From positions 124,001 through 188,000 of the forward strand of contig JAJGOT010000199.1 in assembly GCA_022457155.1 (NCBI GenBank): DNA of 64,000 nucleotides, read 5' to 3'. The DNA comes from Cladopsammia gracilis. Its lineage: Eukaryota; Cnidaria; Anthozoa; Scleractinia; Dendrophylliidae. The number at the start of each line of letters is the position of its first letter. The first letter of the stretch is position 1. A program made the translations under genes and the position numbers. A model generated the notes under the pieces. The model saw only the letters and a list, made by a program, of their open reading frames with translations, searched no databases and was not told where the DNA came from. Below are positions 10,426-22,748 of the stretch, one piece after another.

Positions 10426-13400
10426 TTAAAATACTGGTAGCGCTCCGCATTGCGGAGGATCTGTTTTAAAACTGTTTATCTGCTGCACAAAGTTGTCTGG
10501 TGTGCTCGTGGAAGTTGGATCCACAGCGAAATCCATCTGATACAAACTGGAGTCATCATCGTCGCTCAGGGAGGCAAAAATATAATATTCCGTCCCGGCT
10601 CTAATCTTCACGGAACAGCCAAACATATTTGTAATGGCAAAGCTGTAAGACAAGAAAACGAGAAGCCGGGTAAGTTAAGTCTCACATTGCAAGTGTTATG
10701 AAACGATGGATACAAGTTAGTTAAATCTGCTGACCTGTGGAACTCTTTAGACACCAAAGCCACAGATACTTTATTAAGGCAGGGGTACACATGAATTTGA
10801 ATGAAATTTGAAGAGGTTCAAAGAAGGGATAGAAGAAAGAAAATGATTTTTGGACTCACACGAGAGTACCCAGGTTGCTAGTGGTTGTCTATTAATTATT
10901 AACTACAAATTCTAATTTTAAAACTTCACTAAATCTTCAATATTTCTTACTTCTCTAAATTTTTCAAATCTTTTGAGAAAAGCTATTTCCTCCTAAACAT
11001 ACCCAAAATTCACCCCAAAATTTACAAAACACCCCATAACATAGATTCATGAAATGAGCATAGAGTTTTTGGATTGCTTGAAACGTGAAAGAGATATTAC
11101 CATTAAAGCCATGTCAAGTGGCGGGAAAATGGCGTTCATGTGGACCCGCGACACAGCAGTTTTCATTTGAGTGTCGTAAAAACCACAACCAAAATAATTA
11201 CTCTGGACAATCACAACAGACACAGACATTCCAATGAACCAACCAGAACTCAAAGCAAATACATGTCGCCGGCGCCAAGCGCGGGAAAACGCGTGCGAGA
11301 TTGGTTTTGGTTTTACTTCTGATTGGTTGAGAATGTGGGCTGGCGCGAGATTTTTAAACCAATCATAAATGCAATCGCGGAATTACTTCAGATACCACGC
11401 AGCTCTTTACAACCTCTAATTTCATTGGACCTGTATATCATGCAGCTCTATTGTTTTTAGGTCTAGGGTCTATTGTCAGACATTGTTGCGTTGTTTGTTC
11501 TATTGTTTTCTCAGCAAATCAGAGAAGACCTTGTAAGAGCTGCCCACTGCCCCAATTACAATTAATACTGTTTTAACGGTTTCAGTGTCATTTAAATTGA
11601 TGTATGTGAATGCATGTTAGTTAAAGGTTTAATTTATTGAAATAATGTTGTAAATAGGTAGAGCGGTTTTTCAATCGAGTATCGAAAGTAATTCCGTGAT
11701 TGCTTTGGTTTTGCATTGCTACGCTTTGTGATTGGCTAAAAAATCTCGCGCCACTTTCTCAACCAATCAGAAGTAAAACCAAAACCAATCGTAATTGGCT
11801 TGTTGTAAACTGCGCAACGGAACGCAACGCAACGCAATATGTTATAAACTGAGCAACGCAATATACGCAATATGAGCAACGCAATGCAATGCAACATACC
11901 ACATGTTGTAAACTGCGCAATATACGCAATAATCTGTAAACCGCGCAATATCTTGTGAAACGGTTTGTTTGAACAGCGGTTGACCTACTGAAGACGTATA
12001 CTGCGCATGTACATCAGTCCCACGCGTCAAGATGGGGGAATTCTGTGGTTAAGTGTTTATACATATTCAAAATCTTCCTGCATCTTTAATATTGAGCTAT
12101 CTGGTTCTGGTGATGAAACAGTTATTAAGAAACATTATAAATCACCAATATAAATATCGAAGTCTGTAATATTAAAGACGCAGGAAGATTTTGAATGTGT
12201 ATAAATACTTAACCACATAATTCCTCCATCTTGACGCGTTGGACATTCAAAATCTTCCTGCATCTTTAATATTACAGACTTCGATATTTATATTGGTGAT
12301 TTATAATGTTTCTTAATAACTGTTTCATCACCAGAACCAGATAGCTCAATATTAAAGATGCAGGAAGATTTTGAATATGTATAAACACTTAACCACAGAA
12401 TTCCCCCATCTTGACGCGTGGGACTGATGTACATGCGCAGTATACGTCTTCGGTAGGTCAACCGCTGTTCAAACAAACCGTTTCACAAGATAGTGCGCGG
12501 TTTACAGATTATTGCGTATATTGCGCAGTTTACAACATGTGGTATGTTGCGTTGTGTTGCGTTCCGTTGCGTTGTGTTGCGCAGTTTACAACAAGCCATC
12601 GCAATTTACCCGCACGCGTTTTCCCGCGCTTGGCGCCGACGACATGCATTTGCTTCGAGTTCTGATTGCTTCATTGGATTGTCTGCGTCTGCTGTGATTG
12701 GTCAGAGTAATTACTTTGGTTTTGGTTTTACGACACTCAAATAAAAATTGCACTATATTATAAAGTAATTTTGTATTATATAGCAGTTTTATTTTTTATT
12801 GTAATTCTAAACACGACCACATCAGCTTTGCTGTAATTTTATCGTGTTTAAATAATACTTTTATCATCATTATCATCAAGGGTGGGCCAATACCCGATAC
12901 AAAAGTATTCTATACTCGGTAGGAATATCGCTCATGTTTGCAATATCGTTCGATACTGCACACGTGATTACTTAAAAACAGCCAGCCTTTAACATCCGCA
13001 CAGTAGAAGTTACACAGAAGACACGAATTGTAAGCTTCCGTTTTTGATTTTTGTTTGGTCGTCTAGTCACCACTGGCCAAATACGTGGGGGTCTCTCTTG
13101 GCTTCAACACCGACCAACGGGACAAAATGGTTGCTATCATTTGATAAGTATAGTTTTGATTATATACAATGAAAGCGACTATTCTTACAAAAGCGTTACT
13201 AGCGCTCAAAGGCTAATGACAGCTTCGAAAAATCTTCAGTGCGCCCGTTGATTTCAATAAAACCTAAATATCATTGTAAAGTTAATAAAATATATAATCC
13301 AAAAATGATCTTGATACTATTTTTGAGTGCCCTTTAGCTTTCAAACAAATAATTAGGCACATTAGCTAATCCAGAGTTGACAACAATGAAAACGACAACA

Positions 13401-16400
13401 CAACATAGACAAAATGGAAACTGAAAAACAACAGCAAGAAAAACTACAAACATAATTGACAACGACGACACACCCATAACAATAACAACAACAATGACGA
13501 AAACAAAAATGACAACTACAAAACCAGCAGACAACGACGACACAACCGTAACAACAATAACAACAACAACAACAACACTGAACAACGGCAACAATGATGA
13601 CGACAAAAACAACAGGAACAAAAACAAAAATGCCAAAGACAACAAAACAAAAACAGCAACAGTTAATGTTTTATTTTTTGCTTACTCATGTTTAATGAAG
13701 ATATCTTGGCCTTCTTCAATAAACGTAGGACCAGCTTGTTTGACGATTTCTAAAACCTCTACGTTGACTTCCAGATCTACAGCGAACAACACTGTCGCTT
13801 TGCCCCTGACAACTAATAGAATAAGAAGAAAATTAATGACGATGACATTACAGCGGCAGCTAAACAGAACATGCATTGTAAACAGTTTATCCGTTTTGAA
13901 AAGGCGACCAGACATCTACAATTGTAAAGATGGGCACGCAACGCGAACATGTGTCTATTTCTTCCTTGTTTCTTTCTTGTAATCAATAATGTCCTGTTGG
14001 ATAAACGGTTCATTCGCCCTGAAAAGACGACTATATAATGTAATTATAACTGGACAAAGCCATCATACCTAAATTACTGTTACAGAACATTTCATTGAGA
14101 TTGAAGTCCGTGCCCTCTGTGAATCAAGAACGAAATTATTATATAGGTTAATACCGTAAATGTGTTAATTAACGCGGTTTCCACTAAGCGCAATGTTTGT
14201 CACGCCACCAGCTCAAAATTAACCACCAAGCCTCGTTTGTAAGAAATTCCTGTCAAACCTTTGACAGCGTACGATGTTTTTGGGCTCCTTGTTCCCCGGA
14301 TCACGTGGTGTGGCACTCGTGATTCGGGTGACAAGTGAGTACAAAGTACTGGACCTGATATGGTGAACGGATCATCGTGTAATCTATTTGCGCTGGCATT
14401 CTTGCAGGCGTCATTTAGTTTTTGGGAGGGGCTTTGGGTCCGACACTGCTTGAGAGGTATTTTTAACCAGGATTTTTCAATAAAAGTGTCTGCTGACCGC
14501 CTTATAGAGGTCGGTATCGGCCTTAAAGAGAGTTTAGTAAGAGGCAAACAAGACAAATTCGGTTGGGACTAGACAACCAGTCCATGTCCGTCTTAGAGAG
14601 GTCTTCGACTTACAGGTGTGTCCGCTTTAAAGAGGTGTCTGGCTAACAGGGTTGTCCGGCTTACAGAGGTGTCCGCCTTACAAAGGTATCCGGCTTCCAG
14701 AGATATCCGCATTACAGAGGTATCCGCCTTACAGAGGTATCTGGCTTACAGAGGTGTTTGACTTACAGGTGTCCACCTTACAGATTTATCCGGCTTACAG
14801 AGGTTTCCGGCTTACAGAGGTGTCCACGCGTTACAGAGGTGTCCGGCTTACAGAGTGTTTGACTTACAGGTGTCCACCTTACAGATTTATCCGGCTTACA
14901 GAGGTTTTCGGCTTACACAGTTATCCAGCTTACTGAGATGCCCGCCTTACAAAGGTGCCCGCCTTACAAAGGTGCCCGCCTTACAGGGGTGTCCGCCTTA
15001 CAGGGGTGCCCGCCTTACAGGGGTGCCTGCCTTACAAAGGTACCTGCCTTACAGGGGTGCCTGCCTTACAGGGGTGCCCGCCTTACAGGGGTACCTGCCT
15101 TACAAAGGTACCTGCCTTACAGGGGTGTCCGCCTTACAAAGGTACCTGCCTTACAGAGGTACCTGCCTTACAGGGGTGCCCGCCTTACAGGGGTGCCTGC
15201 CTTACAAAGGTACCTGCCTTACAGGAGTACCTGCCTTACAGGGGTGTCCGCCTTACAGAGGTACCTGCCTTACAGGGGTGCCCGCCTTACAGGGGTGCCC
15301 GCCTTACAGGGGTGCCCGCCTTACAGGGGTGCCCGCCTTACAGGGGTGCCCGCCTTACAGGGGTGCCTGCCTTACAAAGGTACCTGCCTTACAGGGGTGC
15401 CTGCCTTACAGGGGTGCCCGCCTTACAGGGGTGCCTGCCTTACGGGGGTGCCCGCCTTACAGGGGTACCTGCCTTACAGAGGTACCTGCCTTACAGGGGT
15501 GCCCGCCTTACAGGGGTGCCCGCCTTACAGGGGTGCCTGCCTTACAGGGGTGCCTGCCTTACAAAGGTGCCCGCCTTACAGGGGTGCCCGCCTTACAAAG
15601 GTGCCCGCCTTACAGGGGTGCCCGCCTTACAAAGGTGCCCGCCTTACAGGGGTGCCCGCCTTACAAAGGTGCCTGCCTTACAGGGGTGCCTGCCTTACAG
15701 GGGTGCCCGCCTTACAGGGGTGCCCGCCTTACAAAGGTGCCTGCCTTACAGGGGTGCCCGCCTTACAAAGGTGCCCGCCTTACAGGGGTGCCTGCCTTAC
15801 AGGGGTGCCCGCCTTACAAAGGTGCCCGCCTTACAGGGGTGCCTGCCTTACAGGGGTGCCCGCCTTACAAAGGTGCCTGCCTTACAGGGGTGCCTGCCTT
15901 ACAGGGGTGCCCGCCTTACAAGGGTGCCCGCCTTACAAAGGTGCCTGCCTTACAGGGGTGCCCGCCTTACAGGGGTGCCCGCCTTACAAGGGTGCCCGCC
16001 TTACAGGGGTGCCTGCCTTACAAAGGTGCCCGCCATACAGTGGTGCCCGCCTTACAGGGGTGCCTGCCTTACAGGGGTGCCTGCCTTACAGGGGTGCCCG
16101 CCTTACAGGGGTGCCCGCCTTACAAGGGTGCCCGCCTTACAGGGGTGCCTGCCTTACAAAGGTGCCCGCCATACAGTGGTGCCCGCCTTACAGAGATGTC
16201 CCCCTTACAGAGGTGTCTGCCTTACAGAGGTATCCGCCTTACAGAGGTGCCCGCTTTGAGAAATTTGACTGAATTACCTTTTTCCGTAGACTTCACCGTT
16301 GCTTGGAAACCAGTTGCTATTCTGTTAAGTGGGATACCAGAGTCCAAATAAATCTTCACACAGGTGGAGTTACAGCGAGATACGAAAGAACCTGGGGAAA

Positions 16401-18099
16401 CTCTGGAGCCACAGTACTGACGCCAAGGATGACGATGCCGGTCACACTCTGATGGAAAAATAACAAAATTAATTAATTAATTAATTAAGGGACGTTTGAC
16501 GTAATATATCAAACACGAGGAAGAGTGTTTCACCAGGATTTCCAAACACCGAGAAGTGGGTTGAAAAAACGAGGCACAGCCGAGTTTTTATAAGCCACTT
16601 CCTAGAGGCTCGTTACAAAGACAAATCAAGTCACGAGTTAAAGAGGAAAACTAAAATAAACGAAATAGGTATAATCCAGCGACCATAAGAAAAAATATAA
16701 TATATGAATTGTGGCAAAGGTCACATTCTCAAACGGCATTTACTCAACGTGCATGAACACAAGGTCATCATAATTCTATGCCAATAAGTAACGGCTATGT
16801 ACACGTTTAGAGATAACTTTTTTTTCTGGTGAAGAAATCTTTTTACACTCTATAAACAACAAGAGGATACTTACCATTGAAAATTTCCAGTTTATCAAAC
16901 GTACGCAGGTCAAAGGTTGTGAAATTAAACTCTAGGTTCTTTCCTTGCGGTGGACACACACGCCATGAACATGACTTAGCTTTTCGGTACGGCCAGGGAT
17001 AGTCTGGGCTCTGTATCGTGAATGTTGCGTTGTCATATACAGCGACAAACGCTCCACACGTTAAGGAGACTGGTAACAAATCATACAAGATCATGTACAT
17101 AAGTCAATCAACAAAAACTGAATCCTTGTGGAAAACTTTGTGCGCAAACATAGGTTTTCGGGGCCGAAATATTTACGGGACCTCTGAGAAACGGACGCCT
17201 GGGCAGCAGCCGCTGGCGTAATATGGGACGTGTGCGCAAGGTACAGGCGCGCGCGTCCAAAGAAATTGCGTCTATTGCTCTTGCGCCAGCTAAGCAGATC
17301 AGGTATGTTTGTACGTCGAACTACTTCGCATAAAATGCACACAGCCAAACTTAAAATTGAAGAAAAACCCAAAAATGTACTTTATAAATACTGAAAATAC
17401 TGCGATCAAAAAGTACTGCGCAAGGGCGTTCATTTGAATGGCCATACTATAGGATTTCGCCCACTGGCTTAAAAGATAAAACACAACATTATCCGATACA
17501 AAGTTTGATTAAGGGAGCGAAAGATAAGCGCTAGCCTGCATGACAGGTGCTAGAAAGGAGAAAGACAGAGAAGATACGAGCGCGTGCTCGAAGCAATAGG
17601 AGACAGCGCGGAGCGCAAAGAGAAAAGGAAAAGGAAGCTATCTTTTCCCCTCGTGTTTTATCTTCGCGTTTCATGCACGCTCGACTCCACTTTTCTCCTT
17701 ACAAGCGCCTACCGCTAGGATATTTTAAAAGCGCCGGATTCCTGAGCAACTGGGTTCGTAAAAACACTTACGTATTTGAACGTAAGTTTCTGCAGTAGCC
17801 TCCCCCGCAGGGTTTTTCACGATGCAGGTATATCGCCCGGTATCGTACATGGTAGCGTCCGTGAACTTCAGCATATTTCCTCGTTGTTTCTCAACAGAGA
17901 CCAACTGTCCACCTCTATACCAGCTTACCACTATGGGGAAGGTCCCAGTGGCTCGACAGTGAACGACGGCGCTACGCCCTTCCTGGACTCGGTTCACAGT
18001 CTGAAAGGTGGTATTATCAATCTTTGGTGGTTCTGTAACAGAGCAAAATTGAAGATTTAAATATTTTCCCCTTAAAGTAGTGGTGGAGGCGCGGTGAAA

Positions 18100-18130
<31 letters not shown>

Positions 18131-21100
18131 GGGGGCGGGGGGGGCTCAATAAATTTGTTTCTCCAAAAGGGGGGAGGGGGGGGGCTTATTAGAGATGGAG
18201 GGCTATTTGAGAGGGTGGGATTCGTAGAGAATTAACGGTATGTCTTATAGTTACGCCGCGAGAATTGTTAACCAGGCCTTGGCCAGCCGGCCCCGACTGC
18301 TTTCCAGGGTATTATGTTTTGTCTGAGCTTTAAGTCTTCGAGAGCTTTTAATAAATCTTTACACTGAGGTCGATCCATTCTATTTCTCAGAAGTTCTTGT
18401 AATTTTTTTTCCCGCAAGCTTCATGCTTCAAGCTTCAAGCCTGATGCGTTTGAGGCTCGTTAGAATTAATTTTGTTTGGAAAATTCTCTGCTGAACACCT
18501 TAGACACAAGCATTTTGATGCCTTTCGGCCAGCGGCATGGCAAGCATACTTGCAGTGTCAGGGTACTGACATTGAGTGACGTAATACTGTTTACGTTACG
18601 AGATAAGCTGGCATCATCTACAAAGTACAAAATGCGATCACATGCACTCCAGACAGTCAAAAATTGTTGCAATGCAGATTGTTAAAAAAACCGCAGGGCA
18701 AAAGGGCAGTCTACGTGTCACTAACCTAAAAATATATTCAAAATGAGTGCACTTCTCACCACACTAGGCTGTTAGTGACCATAACCAGAGCAGTTTCGTC
18801 TTAAACTGTCGTTTTTAGGTGATGATTAAACGGTCTTTTAAGCCCAAGGGGTGTACTTCCCTATCTGACCTTACGGGAACCTGTAGCCCGACAGGGTATG
18901 GTTTTCAGGGGTTTTTGTCTTGAACGCGGTTAACTGGAATTTATCACTTTTTGTCTTAAATGGGGTATCTTTACATGTCTCAACGTTTAAACAGGATAAG
19001 CATATATATTAATTTAAAGAAACCTCGCAACAAGCCGAATTGTATTAACCAGTATGTTCAAGCGGCGTTGACTTCCGTTGATATCTGAGCCAGTGGGACA
19101 ATATGTTAATGTCTCTTTAATAGAATGGGTCTCAAAATTTGAACTTTTTCGGAGAGTTGCGTCTTAAACAGGGTCAGCGCACCTCAGCCGCGCCGCACCA
19201 CCACCCGGGCGTCGCGGAGGAGGGTGGGGGGTGGGGGGGGGGGTGCTTTGAGAGCATGGAAAGTTATCATTGTTGAGTGACAAGGCTGACACTCAGGCTA
19301 ATCTAAGCCCCTTAAAAGACAACTTAAACATCATCTGGACTTAAACTAACCTGCGATCAGGCGCTCTTTTTTTTCCGGGAGGAAAAAAAAAACGCTCTCT
19401 TTTTCCCTCCCCGCGCCCTTCCGCCAACTTTTGCGCACTCGCGCTCTCCCGCTCCGAAAAAAAAAAAGATCGCCTGATCGCAGGTTAGACTTAAACAAGC
19501 ATACATGCATATAGCATTGGCCACTTTGTTGAATGAAATATCTGAAATTCTTTGTCTATCATTTCCTTTCCTGCCACCTTTTAATTATGACATCCTCCAT
19601 CGCTGGGTGGTCAGAATACATGAGAATAAATATAAACACAGCTAACAGGTCAATTAAATGCCCCCTCATTCTTTGCTCGTCCCGAAAAACAAGTGCATTG
19701 GACACCCGAGACAAGGCACTTATAACAGTAAACTCTCCTCAGACTTACCCAGATTTCATCGGAAGTTCCGCGAGCTTTAAAGAAATTTATTGTTCGCCAG
19801 ATTACTAAATTCCACAGCGAAAAAAATATTGACTGTTGTGTGTGATTTACTGTGATTCTATGGCGATAGGGCGTGACCAAAGAGACCGGGAGGGCATTTT
19901 ATTTTTACAAAATCCTTGGCAGATTTTATCATATTTGAGAATAACAAAGTAGATTTCACAAATCGGATGATATGCCTTACTTTGTACTTTGAACGATTGG
20001 TAACGCCGAAGATTCAGATTTGATAGAATAGTTTCATGAGAGGCAACCGATAACCCTGTGAGGTTTGAAGGGGGAGGCAGCGAAGCTAACTAACGTCATA
20101 AAAAGGCGTTCTTTGTATTCCGTGGGGGAACACCTAAACATTTTTGACGCGGGTGTGCGGTACGCTTGTTGAGACCTCTTACTGCTTTCTAGACCTAATC
20201 TTGGCTCCAGACCTAATCCCCCCGGCTTTCAAACTATACTAATTAAACTCTATACCCCTTTCAGACCAAAGCGGTAGTCATACCCTTGGGATCTCATGCA
20301 CGCCTATATAGCTTATATAGTGGAGTACCCCCAGGTTACTGGCACGTAAAAAAAATAATAGAAACTTTTGAATGCCGAGGTTCACACAAGGCGTAAACAA
20401 GACTCACTGGTTCGGTTTTGCCGGATCTCTAATGTAAAGATGCTGGAGCCAGAAGTCACTTAAAGTGTAATGAATGCGAGGCTGGCTCTACGGCAATAGG
20501 ATAATTTACTTTAATGGCCAATATTTCGGCTAACAATTTACTTTAATGGCCAATATTTCGGCTAACAATATTAGCCTTCCTCAAAATTCGAGGTTCGGTT
20601 CTGCAAAGGATGTTAAAAATATAAGTCAGGAAAAATATGACTGGTCAGGAAAAAATGGGTATATCCGATCTTAGATTATTTTCCAACGATCATCTCCGTC
20701 ACGTTTACATTGGATTTCAGTGCCCCTCCCCGGACTTTCCCGTAAAAATCCCGTCTAACGATCAGTGATAACTGGATCACGCTACTAATCTGCAGTGACA
20801 TGACATGAGGTCGCGACCAGCTTCCGGCGACAGAAGAGACTAAAATATGACGCGGCGCGCGCCAAACAGAATAAAAACACCGTTGCAAAGAAAATCCGAA
20901 CATTCATAAATATATAAATATTTTCTTGATTTTAAGAAAAACAATACACAATTGCGGCCACTGATAATGTGATATGTCAATAAATTAGATGGTTGTTTTA
21001 GCTTTGCTAGTGTTTATATAGTGTTGTAGTGAGCGAAGGGACAAATACTTGCGTTCGGGATCGCAAGCAACTAAAGGTTGTTGTTGGGGCTTATTGTTCC

Positions 21101-21666
21101 CTTTCGCGCGTTACTTTAGCCAAGTCTGACAGTCTGGCATTAATAGGCTAATTTTGAAGATGGATGATTTTATGAATATTTGAAAAATATATTGCGCAAA
21201 GAAATAGGCTACGTGATTTTATCTTACCGCAATTTTCATCTACCGACGCTCGGCAATAACCGCTTTGAACAGCTGCTACGAGTTCATCTGTGACCGGGTA
21301 GGCTGCTATGGGAAAGCCATCATATCTTGCTGTGAAATCCTCATTCAAGAAGAACACATAATCAGATCCTTCAAAGACATATGTCAAGCACAACTCCTCA
21401 ATCCCGAATTTCCCGAAGCACACGTCTTGAGGAATCTCAAAGGGAGATTTGAAAATCTTCTGGATTCGGACGCAAGCATCGAAGATTTGTCCAGTGGGGT
21501 AGTCGGACGATTGGGAGGTGGTTGTGTTGATAACTCTGCCTTGGAAAATGATTGGCGCAAGAACAGTCCGCTGGGTCGGGCTGTAAAATACAGTGCCTGG
21601 AACGACTGAACATGAGAATACAAGGGGGAGAAACGCGCCAGTGATAAAGACAAAGATAAAAGACAT
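10426..21666 (-). CDS. Secreted NTR-like/Ig/CUB/NTR-like protein, seven exons
   Basis: Coding exons in minus-strand order are 21666-21228, 18032-17772, 17069-16875, 16448-16278, 14116-14069, 13812-13686 and 10642-10426. All junctions are GT/AG, all phases agree, and the total is 486 codons including TAA. Residues 1-20 are a hydrophobic signal peptide (MSFIFVFITGAFLPLVFS). Residues about 30-146 resemble an OB-fold NTR or agrin NtA domain (FQGRVIN, DACVRIQKIFKS, YVFFLNED). Residues about 147-233 are an I-set Ig domain (VVHC, VSWYRG, DTGRYTC). Residues about 236-355 are a CUB domain (CGAF, SCSWRV, FDKLEIF, QYCGS, GFQATV). Residues about 356-485 look like a second NTR/C345C-type module (FCNSNLVVRGKATVLF, VEVLEIVKQ, IRAGTEYYIFASL). 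The protein should be extracellular; partner and role are unknown. Similar parts occur in PCOLCE (CUB-CUB-NTR) and WFIKKN proteins, but I know no named protein with this order. The start is the ATG that begins the signal peptide. The joins are inferred without transcript data. Confidence 0.8.
10643..11154. other. Intron sequence before the last NTR exon
   Basis: This is the 3' part of intron 6 of the Ig/CUB gene. It ends with a good minus-strand acceptor (TTCTTGTCTTACAG) next to 10642. I see no other feature. Confidence 0.5.
11155..11405. mobile_element. CCAAT-rich MITE copy C
   Basis: It spans from CAGCAGTTTTCATTTGAGTG to CAGATACCACGCAGCTCT. The body is CCGGCGCCAAGCGCGGGAAA and TGATTGGTTGAGAATGTGGG. 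It lies in intron 6 of the Ig/CUB gene. Confidence 0.75.
11661..12750. mobile_element. CCAAT-rich MITE copy D, split by an 801-bp insertion
   Basis: The left part (11661-11796) begins GAGCGGTTTTTCAATCGAGT and the right part (12598-12750) ends TTTGGTTTTACGACACTCAA. Together they match the uninterrupted copy at 44101-44365, so this copy was the target of the foldback element at 11797-12597. Confidence 0.75.
11797..12597. mobile_element. 801-bp foldback element with 9-bp duplication
   Basis: The termini are inverted: GGCTTGTTGTAAACTGCGCA and its inverse ending TGCGCAGTTTACAACAAGCC. The arms pair for most of their length: left 11797-12199 and right 12243-12597, around a spacer of about 43 bp. 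The left arm is longer because GCAACGCAAT words have expanded at about 11815-11895. Flanking direct repeats are ATCGTAATT (11788-11796) and ATCGCAATT (12598-12606), 8 of 9 matching. Each arm also contains a smaller hairpin built on TTCAAAATCTTCCTGCATCT. There is no coding capacity. A Mutator-like origin is plausible. Confidence 0.85.
12751..13380. other. Intron sequence, AT-rich, no gene seen
   Basis: This is part of intron 6 of the Ig/CUB gene. I see only AT-rich sequence with a short ATC-type repeat near 12868. Nothing else is supported. Confidence 0.4.
13380..13665. repeat. CAA/ACAACA-rich low-complexity tract
   Basis: The strand is dominated by ACAACA, AACAAC and GACGAC words. It makes long but meaningless frames on both strands (Thr/Asn-rich on plus, Val/Phe-rich on minus). 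It lies in intron 6, just beyond the donor of the 13686-13812 exon of the Ig/CUB gene. Confidence 0.8.
14600..16256 (+). repeat. 17-bp minisatellite, about 95 units
   Basis: The unit is GGGGTGCCYGCCTTACA, with a second common form AAGGTACCTGCCTTACA. From length and period there are roughly 95 units; the outer ones (14600-14940 and 16190-16256) are degenerate (GAGGTGTCCGSCTTACA). Because 17 is not a multiple of three and the unit has no stop in any plus frame, all three plus frames stay open for more than 430 codons. Those frames are repeat artefacts, not genes. The array fills intron 4 of the minus-strand Ig/CUB gene and ends about 20 bp from the donor at 16277. Its degenerate edge units resemble the GTGTCCG..TTAGAGAGG words of the Tigger-like MITE at 22749. 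Confidence 0.95.
16467..16488. repeat. (AATT)n microsatellite
   Basis: AATTAATTAATTAATTAA lies just upstream (on the minus strand) of the second CUB exon acceptor. Confidence 0.8.
18101..18125. repeat. (GA)n microsatellite
   Basis: Twelve or so GA dinucleotides in a row, followed by a G-rich tract. Confidence 0.9.
19347..19487. mobile_element. Foldback MITE with 9-bp duplication
   Basis: The ends are TAACCTGCGATCAGGCG and CGCCTGATCGCAGGTTA, a perfect 17-bp inverted repeat. They are flanked by a perfect 9-bp direct repeat, GACTTAAAC (19338-19346 and 19488-19496). The body is pyrimidine-rich with A- and T-runs (GCGCTCTTTTTTTTCC / GAAAAAAAAAAAGATCGC). It is 141 bp with no coding capacity and lies in intron 1 of the Ig/CUB gene. 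Confidence 0.9.
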
Positions 21667-22559
21667 TTCAGCAGGCTTCTTTGCCTTCTGCCAACCGGAT
21701 AAAGACCTGTGTGTCACGCAGTAGATTGTAACGGATAGATATAAACCAACCAACTGATAAATTACGGTATGAAGAATGTCATTCATGACGGTGTTTATAC
21801 ATGATCGAAGGGGATAATCTTTCAATCAAAAGTGAATGTTGTTGTTGTGACAGCTTCTAGACAGTGGTTTTTATAGAAGACTCTTGCGCGCTAAAAACCG
21901 CTTTAATTAAAACATACAGAGTGATCTTAAACTAAAACAAGGAATAAAAAATGCGTAACAGCAAGGATTGTTTACTGTATTTTTATTTGTGAATGGGACT
22001 TTCCATTTCATTAATTACTGCGGTTAGGACCCTATTTCCGCCGTTTCCGACGCATGACAATGGCCAGTTCTTTGCGCCATCATGCGATCTCAAAAATGCT
22101 GAATTCCCCGTTGCATAAGAGGCGAGACCAGCCTGAGATGTTTATCTATCCTTTGTCACTGCATGCAATATTAGTTACTGCTCGCACACCACCCACTTAC
22201 AATCCAGATCAGTTATTGTAAGAAGTCTGATTATCCAGCTAATTATTGTGATATAAGATCTGGTGAATAAAGCCGCGGGAGGGGAACTCCAATACAGTGC
22301 CCATTGTATAATAAGTTTCGCTCAAAATTTTTTGACGAAGTCATTGAAAAATACAGCTTTTTCAAAGACTTCGATATCAACTCAAAAATTTTGTTCCTTT
22401 TAAACAGCATTGATCCCTTTATTTGTAAATCAGTTGCTGCTTTTATTTTCGATATCATGAATTATAGATACAAAATATTATTTCAGAAGTAAATTTAATT
22501 AGAATTAATATATGTAGCTTAGGTAATGCCATGTATAGATATGGAAATACCTCAATAAA

Positions 22560-22584
22560 TTGTTGTTGTTGTTGTTGTTGTTGT
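22560..22584. repeat. (TTG)n microsatellite
   Basis: About eight TTG units follow CTCAATAAAT, which is a layout often seen at the tails of short retroposons. Confidence 0.85.
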
Positions 22585-22748
22585 GGAACCCCGCCTTATG
22601 ACCTTCCCGTTACCGTTACTCTGACAGTGGTTATTTTCGATTCAAACACCCTTGTCACAGTGATATGTGTTCCCCAGTGATATGTGTTTCCCCTCCCCCC
22701 CCCCCCCCCTTCCCCTCCAAAGTCCAAATTACCGCACACATTCTAAAC

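Larger units (their letters stand above)
18033..21227 (-). other. First intron of the Ig/CUB gene
   Basis: About 3.2 kb lie between the signal-peptide/NTR exon and the Ig exon. It holds a (GA)n run at 18101-18125, G-rich runs at 18126-18190 and 19205-19242, a foldback MITE at 19347-19487, a repeat related to the 4255-4487 block at about 20110-20335, and a short direct duplication of TTTACTTTAATGGCCAATAT at about 20506-20570. No exon is convincing on either strand. Confidence 0.6.

Noticed and set aside
13334..13982. Thr/Asn-rich plus frame and Val/Phe-rich minus frame
   Set aside because: Low-complexity ACAACA tract. The only supported coding part is the short NTR exon at 13686-13812 on the minus strand.
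14200..14556. A 118-codon minus frame as a further exon of the Ig/CUB gene
   Set aside because: No suitable acceptor/donor pair was found. The 14069-14116 exon already joins the CUB and NTR exons in phase.
14855..16351. A 498-codon plus frame (and two overlapping ones) of GVPALQGCPPYRGARLT repeats
   Set aside because: It is the 17-bp array read in three frames, all open at once. It lies inside an intron of a minus-strand gene and has no non-repeat domain.
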